From Castanea sativa (lineage: Eukaryota; Streptophyta; Magnoliopsida; Fagales; Fagaceae), in assembly GCF_040712315.1 (NCBI RefSeq), contig NC_134013.1, positions 32,833,001 to 32,897,000 on the forward strand: 64,000 nucleotides of DNA, read 5' to 3'. Below the pieces are notes generated by a model, which was given only the letters and a program-made list of their open reading frames with translations, searched no databases and was not told the origin of the DNA. The position numbers and the translations under genes are program-made. Below are positions 57,765 to 64,000 of this stretch, one piece after another. Every line of letters starts with the position of its first letter. Position 1 is the first letter of the stretch.

Positions 57765-58489
57765 TGTTGAATTTCTTCACCGCCTGCTGTTACACTCTGA
57801 CCACATCAAACCCACTCATACATATATATATATATATTATATTGACTCGTCTCGATTTGTTTTTCAAAAGAAAAACTCAAACGATTATATAAAAAGAAAC
57901 CCTAATTTTGGTTGGTGCTGTGTCCTTCTGTGTGCGTTTGTCTGAGTGTAGAGAGAATGGGATCTGGAAACGGAAACTTTTGTAAGTTGTGTTTGTAGCA
58001 GAAAAGCAGAGCGTTTTAGAGAGAGGAGCTTTTATGGGACTTTATTTGTTTCTTTTTCCCCGGGAGGTTTTTTTTTTTTAACCTTGAAAATTTGTGGTGA
58101 ATTTTAAACCTTTTGTTTTTATGTTATAAATATAGTTGAATTATTATTTGAAATTTTGGTACTATTGGGGTTTTTTTTTTTTTTTTTTTTTGGGTGGTGG
58201 GAACAATAAAAAATAAGGAATTTAATTAAAACCTTTTGTGAATTTTTAAATTTTGTTTTGGCGTACGATGCAAGAATATTCTAGCAATAATATTAATATG
58301 CCACCTTTGCAATCTGAAGGAGTTTGCATGCTTTGAGGATACCTTCTTCGACAGCATTCAGACGAGACTCATAAAAGGGTTATATTACAAATGCTAGTCA
58401 TGAGGTATATTCTATTAAGGCCTACTTTGAGATGAAAAATCTTTGAAAATCTCGAGTTGTTTTCTAGGGTTTGAAATTACTTGTTATAT
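57765..58489. other. Upstream region of the VTT gene
   Basis: The first 150 bp upstream of the ATG hold a (TA)n tract near 57820-57838 that could act as or mask a TATA element on the minus strand, and CT/GA-rich leader-like sequence. Two long T runs near 58065 and 58168. No divergent gene found. Confidence 0.4.
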
Positions 58490-59070
58490 GGATGGTTTTC
58501 ATATGATCCAAGTTAAGTTCACATCTTACATCTAGTCTCAAGATGGTCTTATTGACAGTAAGATTATTAATACTCCAAATTGAACTTAATACGTATCTAA
58601 TTCTTCTCATGAAGGACCACTACCCAAGCCCACAAGTTAACGGCAATTGGTTGAAAACTTAGTCATCTCACAGTCAAATGTCCAAATAGTGCCTATGTCA
58701 TCTACTCCACGATCAACTTATATCGTATTGGCTGGTACATTTTTCAGTATCTGAAGGGCAGTATTTTCCATGATCTATACTTTTCTACTCGGTCACCTCT
58801 GTCTTATCAGCCTACTCTTTATGTTGACGGGACATGAGCGTCAAATCAATCAATGGTCCATAGCCTGATACTACTCCCTATTTGGCTCCTCTCTGATCTC
58901 TTGGTGAAGTAAGAAATAGTTTATTGTGGTCCATACCAATACCAAGGCTAAAGATTGGGCCTTGCTGACAAGTAATTAAACTCTTTTGGTTACGTTGGCT
59001 ATCAAAGGATTTAGTCTTGTCCCTTTTATCTACCACTCCTATTTACTGTGGCAATCAAAACGTAATTCAC
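58490..59070 (+). pseudogene. Copia RT/RNase H remnant
   Basis: Across three shifted frames with stops, the text reads SHEGPLPKPTS and RQLVENLV, then LKGSIFHDLYFSTRSPLSYQ, then WLRWLSKDLVLSL and TPIYCGNQN. These match, in order, the C-terminal RT-to-RNase H segment common to plant copia elements. Highly decayed, no LTR nearby. Confidence 0.75.
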
Positions 59071-59780
59071 TTCTTGTAACGATGTCTTTTAGGGTCTATT
59101 TAAATAGAATTTATTGTTAAAAATTAAAAATTAAAAATACTATAGTAAAATAATTTTTTAAATGGGTAATAAATACTGTTCATGCCAAAAATTACTGTTT
59201 ATTGACCTAAAATCGCTGTTCATGACCAATAAACAGTGACAGACGCGCGTGAAAAAAATAATAATAAATATAAAAAAAAAACTTAGACATGGACGCGCAA
59301 ACACGCAATCCAAACGTCCTCTTCTTAAGAACATACCAAGCACATTGAGATTGATTACCACTTTATTTGGCATCATTTGTTTCAAGGTTCTCTCAAGCTG
59401 CTCTTTTATAAAATAATTGTATTGATTGACTCAATAATTATTTAAACACTATCAAATATATTTATTTTAAATGTTAATGAAAAATATTTTATATATATTA
59501 GCGGTAATTTTGAAACAATACATTGATATTAATCGATATCGAAATATATCATTCTCATGTAACCAAAACAATCTTCAATATGGTATTGTCTCATTTGATG
59601 GTGAGAACTAAAAAATCATAATATTATCCACTTGTTTATAGAAGGGTCGTACTTGTGCTTACTCTTCCAATTTCTACTACAACTACAAAGTGAGTATTTT
59701 CAGCTATGATAGTCATCAAAACTAGCCTTCATAACAAAATGAAAATTAAATTTTTGATAGATGCTTTGATGTTATTTATT

Positions 59781-60290
59781 GAAAAAACATCACTGCAATA
59801 TTTAATTACAATTCAGTCATGCACAAAGGCACAAGTTAAAACATAACAATAAGTATAAACACAGGGACGGACCCAGGTGGAGGCCCAAGGGGGCCTGGGC
59901 CCCCCTGGGTTCAAATCATAACAAAATGAAAAATGAGTTTTTGATAGACGCTTTAATGTTATTTATTGAAAAAACATCACTACAATATTTTTATTTTATT
60001 TTATACAAGATAGAATTCTACTCTAATTTAATTTAAGTGTATATGTGTGTGAAGCTTTCTCCTGGAGACTTGAACCCTAGCCCTTGCCCCCACACCCCAC
60101 AAGCACATATACTTGTAGAGTGACCATCGCACCAATGGTGTGCGGTGGTCACTACAATATTTAATTACAATTCAGTCATGCACAAGGGCACAAGTCAAAA
60201 CATAACAATAAGTATAAACACAGGGACGGACCTAGGTGGAGGCCTAAGGGGGCCTGGGCCCCCTGGGTCCAAATTTTTTTTAGTCATTTT
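59781..60290. repeat. Direct duplication flanking a SINE
   Basis: The block 'ACAATATTTAATTACAATTCAGTCATGCACAA.GGCACAAGT.AAAACATAACAATAAGTATAAACACAGGGACGGACC.AGGTGGAGGC' occurs at about 59790-59910 and 60150-60270. Each ends in GGGGGCCTGGGCCCCC, a palindromic G/C block typical of some plant transposon ends. Confidence 0.75.
59991..60149 (-). mobile_element. SINE, second family, with 13-bp TSD
   Basis: Minus strand starts GACCACCGCACACCATTGGTGC, has AGGGTTCAAGTCTCC as B box and ends in ATAAAATAAAAATA. CACTACAATATTT at 59978-59990 and 60150-60162 is the TSD. A plus-strand relative is at 60895-61066. Confidence 0.85.
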
Positions 60291-60894
60291 ATATTTTATT
60301 TTTGTAGTTGGGCCTCTCTTTTTCCCAATCAATCTAACTAGCCTAATCCAAATAGCAACTATCCAATCTATAAACTTAACAAAAACAATAAAATCATAAT
60401 AGTGATTGTATTTTAGCAAAAAAATTATTTTACCACCAAAGAAGAAAAAAATCATGTGTTATTAGAGAAGCTAAAGTTAAATTTTTTGCAACTACGGTAA
60501 ACTAATATAAATACTAGTTAACTGTAACAAGTTGTTAATAATAAAATACAATATTTTATTAAGATTATATCTCTTCCTTCAATTAGAAAACACAAATTCT
60601 CTCTCTTCCTTATTATTTTAATGAGTTGTTTATATATTTTTAAAATGAAGTGATAAAAAAAAATAGAACATTTGATATTAGGTGTATTGTAAAGTGAGGT
60701 AGTAAAATAGATAAAGTAATTTTTTAAGGTACTAAAAGCTAAAATTTTTGGCACCACCATTTTGAATACGCTAACTTCAAAAAATTACTCCTAGCCAACC
60801 TAGTATTAAAAAATAACATTTTTTTTGAGGTATTAAAAGCTAAAATTTTTGGCACTACTATTGTGAATGCTCTAATTTCAACAAAAAAAAAAAA

Positions 60895-61066
60895 AACCAC
60901 CGCGCACCCTTGGTGTGGTGGTCACTCCACAAGTATAAATGCTTGTAGGGTGTGGGGGGCAAAAATCGGGGTTCAAATCTCCAGAAAGGAGTTTCACACA
61001 TATACACTTAGATTAAGTTAGTTTAGAAATTCTATCTTGTAAAAAAAAATAAAAAATAAAAAAAAC
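60895..61066 (+). mobile_element. SINE, second family, plus orientation
   Basis: ACCACCGCGCACCCTTGGTGTGGTGGTCACTCC then GGGGTTCAAATCTCC (B box) and an A-rich tail. TTCAACAAAAAAAA stands on both sides (60877-60890, 61067-61080). It interrupts the second of two ~110-bp tandem copies of 'GCTAAAATTTTTGGCAC..' at 60730-60890. Confidence 0.8.
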
Positions 61067-61431
61067 TTCAACAAAAAAAAAATCATAGCCAACCTAGTAT
61101 TAAAAAATATATTTTTTGTTTTTGTCTTTGTTGATAGAGGATTGCATTTTAATGTATTTAGAAACAACTACTTTGTGTATTTATAATTTTTTTAATACTA
61201 TATGAATGTCTATTTGGAGTTTTTTTTCTTTATACTCCGGCTCCCACTAACTTAAAATCTTGAGTATGTATAAAAATTAAAATTTTTGAAGTTCACAATG
61301 TCATGTTTATCCTTAAAAAGATCTCTTCATTTTAAAATTTTGAACTTCTTAAGGCAAAAAATTATATTATTATATTTTACAAAACGCCTATGAATGCGAA
61401 TGAAAGCAATTTGATATGACACTTACACAAA

Positions 61432-61467
<36 letters not shown>

Positions 61468-61934
61468 GTTAAATAGTAAAAAATTATAAGTGCACTTCAT
61501 GGATTTTTGGAAGAATGAATATTTTTGTTCATATTTATATGATATATAGGAAAGCCTTCAACTAGTAAAAACAAAATTTTCTTAGCATGGTAAATACAAT
61601 TAATAGAGGAAAAATGGACAATTTTGATTTAGTTAAATATTGTGGCAAGAAACCTACAACCTCATTCCTACATTATGCGGGAACTTAAGCATTCTCCTTA
61701 TTGCAATCTTTACAGGTGAACTTTTCTCCCCCTCTCCCAAGTCTTTTTTTTTTTTTTAAAGTTGATAATAAATGACATCTTAAAATTAAATATGTGCAAG
61801 TTGGAATTATCATTATTATGTTACTTAATTTCATATTATCATTTTTATTTACCTACAAACATTTTTTTTTTAATTTTCATCTATAATTAATTAGTTTGCA
61901 TTTATTTTTTAACCTTAAGTTGGCAAGTGCTAGT
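61067..61934. other. Intergenic, no gene
   Basis: AT-rich, with a (TA)n tract at about 61437-61462. Nothing coding. Confidence 0.4.
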
Positions 61935-61978
61935 ATGTGTGCGTGTGTGCACGTGCGCGCACGCACACGTGAGTGCAT
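61935..61978. repeat. Alternating purine-pyrimidine palindrome (Z-DNA-prone)
   Basis: GTATGTGTGCGTGTGTGCAC followed by GTGCGCGCACGCACACGTGAG: over 40 bp of strict or near-strict alternation, self-complementary around GCGCGC. GC-rich within very AT-rich DNA. Confidence 0.8.
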
Positions 61979-64000
61979 GGCACAAAACATAACATAAACA
62001 TAAACATTTTTGTGTGTGTAATAACTAAATAATATTTTTGAAGTAAATAATATATGATAATTATCCATATAAAAAAGAGCTCCTTTATGTTAAAAATTTG
62101 GACTTTGAAGACAAAACAAAAATATTATTATATTTTACAAAAGGCATTTGAAAGTGAATGAAAGCTGTTTGATAATAAAACATTTTTAAAAAAAGTTATA
62201 TAGATGAAAAAAATTATATTCACGAAAGCTCCTTTATGTAACTTTTTAAAAAAAAATTATATTCATGAAAATGATGAAATTAAATTAATGCACTCTATGG
62301 ATTTTGGAAGCATGAATATTTTTATCATATTTATATGATATATAGAAAAATATTCAAAATATGTTATAATAAAAATTAAGATTCACATGGATTTATATTA
62401 ATAAATGTAATGAAAAACAATCAAGGTTTAGATTGATTATGATTTAAAATTACATTTAGATAAATAAACTACAATGCTGACAATGTATCTTTGACAAATA
62501 ACCAGTCTCATATCCAAATATAAAGCTGCTAAGGATCACGTTGACAGAGAGACAAAGATTGATTGGTCTTTCTCTCTAAGTCCTATCCAAATAATTTGTT
62601 TTTTAACCTTTTTTTTTTTTAAGGAAAAATAATAGAGATTTTTTTTTCTCAAATAGTTTAAATGGGCCAAGAATGAAATATAAACAATAAAAGCTAGAAA
62701 AATAAATGAGAGGTTTACTTCTTAGTTGGAGACACTAGCAGATGGCAGAGCTAGAGAGGGCCATGGCCCCTCCAAGATGTTATATGTTTTTTCATAACAA
62801 ATAAAAATCTATACATAAAATTCAACTAATGGCCCTACTAGATTAAAAAAAATGATACTACACTTATAATTAGGACAATTTAGTTCACAAGCAATGGATA
62901 TGCATGGAAAACATAAACATAAACATTATATATGTGGGGAACGCATAAACGTAAACACACATGCACGCACACACGTATTACAAAATGAGCCGTTGAACAT
63001 GTGAATGAAATCATTTTGATATAACAGAAATAAAATTAAAAAAAAAAGTTTTTTATGGTATTTATGAAATTAATTATAAGTGCAATAATTTTTTTTTTTT
63101 TGGAGAAGGATAAGTGTACTATTTAGGATAGAGATTTTTGGAAGCGTGAACATTTTTCATTCCAAATTATATCATAAATAGAAATTTTATCAAAATATGT
63201 TCTAATAAAATTAAAGATTCACATAAGTAGAAACTAATGAATTTAAGGGGAAAAAAATTGTAGGCTTCAGTTTTAGGTAGGTATGGGCCAAGAAGCCCGG
63301 TATTTACTTGACCCATCTACCTTAGGAGTGTCAGCCTTTTGGGTATGGGCCTTTCAGATCGTAGGCTTTTGAAACACTCCTCAACAACGTGCTTGTAGGG
63401 GGTACGTGTGGCTATGGAAGACACCTTTTGTACATGCAAAGTCGCAATTGAATATTAAGATATGCTCAATGAATTCCAATTTCTGTTCTACCCCAATATA
63501 TAATACGTGTTTATTGACATCATATTAGAGATATGAAATCAAATTTTATCCTTATCAAGAACATATTTTGAGCAATGGAAGAGAATTAGCTATCAGCTTT
63601 TAGACTTGAATAATGCTCAAGATACAACTAAACATCACAACAATTTACAATATTCTTATTGCATGCTAACTCATTCAAGGCCCCACCACAATTTGTAATT
63701 AATTTTTTTAATGATATGGTATAATAATTTGGAAATATTGTGATATATTTGTGGTGTTCATAGCATTACTTTTTGAGAAGTACTATTTTTACAACATTTT
63801 CACAACAAATCTTCTGTGGTAAGTTGTTACTGATTTTAATTTGAACTCACCATTGAAATTACTTTTTTATCCACCAATAACAGCCAATAACAACCTATTA
63901 CTTAAGAATTATTATCAAATGTTGTAAAAATATTGCGTTGATTACATCACTTTCCCTCAACAAGCCTTAGTAAACTAGGAAAAAAGAAGCACTAATTGCA
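61979..64000. other. Intergenic, no gene
   Basis: AT-rich. Pieces of 'GCATGAATATTTTT..CATATTTATATGATATATAG' recur at about 61515, 62310 and 63150, an old local duplication. 62735-62790 has a TGGCAGAGC..GGGCCATGGCCC block like the hAT-type fragment at 12382. No coding sequence. Confidence 0.4.

Overview
This is nuclear DNA of a woody eudicot. AT-rich intergenic sequence, spliced plant genes and dense nested plant transposons show this directly. The repeat style suggests Fagaceae (oak or chestnut), but that is a weak inference.

Region 1, about 1-27.7 kb, is a decayed tandem array of defensin-like (DEFL) small cysteine-rich peptide genes. The ancestral unit is promoter (two copies of ATCTAGCAAGATAAG, then TATA), a short exon 1 for the signal peptide, an intron, and exon 2 with an eight-cysteine domain followed by a second cysteine-rich domain. 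Exon 2 is seen at 6917, 14533, 19117 and 24737; further exon-1 and 3'-flank relics lie at 26.4-26.6 kb and 45.9-49.2 kb. Only copy 1 (4499-7104) keeps a donor, an acceptor in the same phase and an open domain 1. In every copy domain 2 is cut off from domain 1, by an in-frame TGA, a frameshift plus a LINE, or a Cys-to-stop change.

Transposons sit within and between these units, many with readable target-site duplications (TSDs): two solo LTRs of one family (2059-3053 and 43959-44951), a Pack-MULE-like element (5133-6612), a second MULE (19893-21917, and its duplicate ending at 1261), a foldback MITE (11269-11707), a LINE (14878-15731), two related ACCGG-rich TIR elements (16041-16678, 47076-48106), several SINEs and copia remnants.

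Region 2, 27.7-35.65 kb, is a 5'-truncated CACTA (En/Spm) transposon with a TNPD-like transposase, a TNPA-like gene, a minisatellite and a subterminal array of GGTGACGAAA/TTTCGTCACC repeats. It landed inside a DEFL unit. Region 3, 38.0-41.3 kb on the minus strand, is a plant mobile domain (PMD) pseudogene with repeated Trp-to-stop changes.

Region 4, 51.7-57.8 kb on the minus strand, is the one clear housekeeping gene: a four-exon, 280-residue VTT-domain (SNARE-associated Golgi / TVP38-TMEM64 type) membrane protein, apparently intact. The last 6 kb holds a copia remnant, two SINEs of one family and simple repeats, with no gene.

Copies 1 and 4 of the DEFL unit act as empty sites for each other, so many insertions can be ordered in time. 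No tRNA, rRNA, CRISPR or bacterial-type feature was seen.
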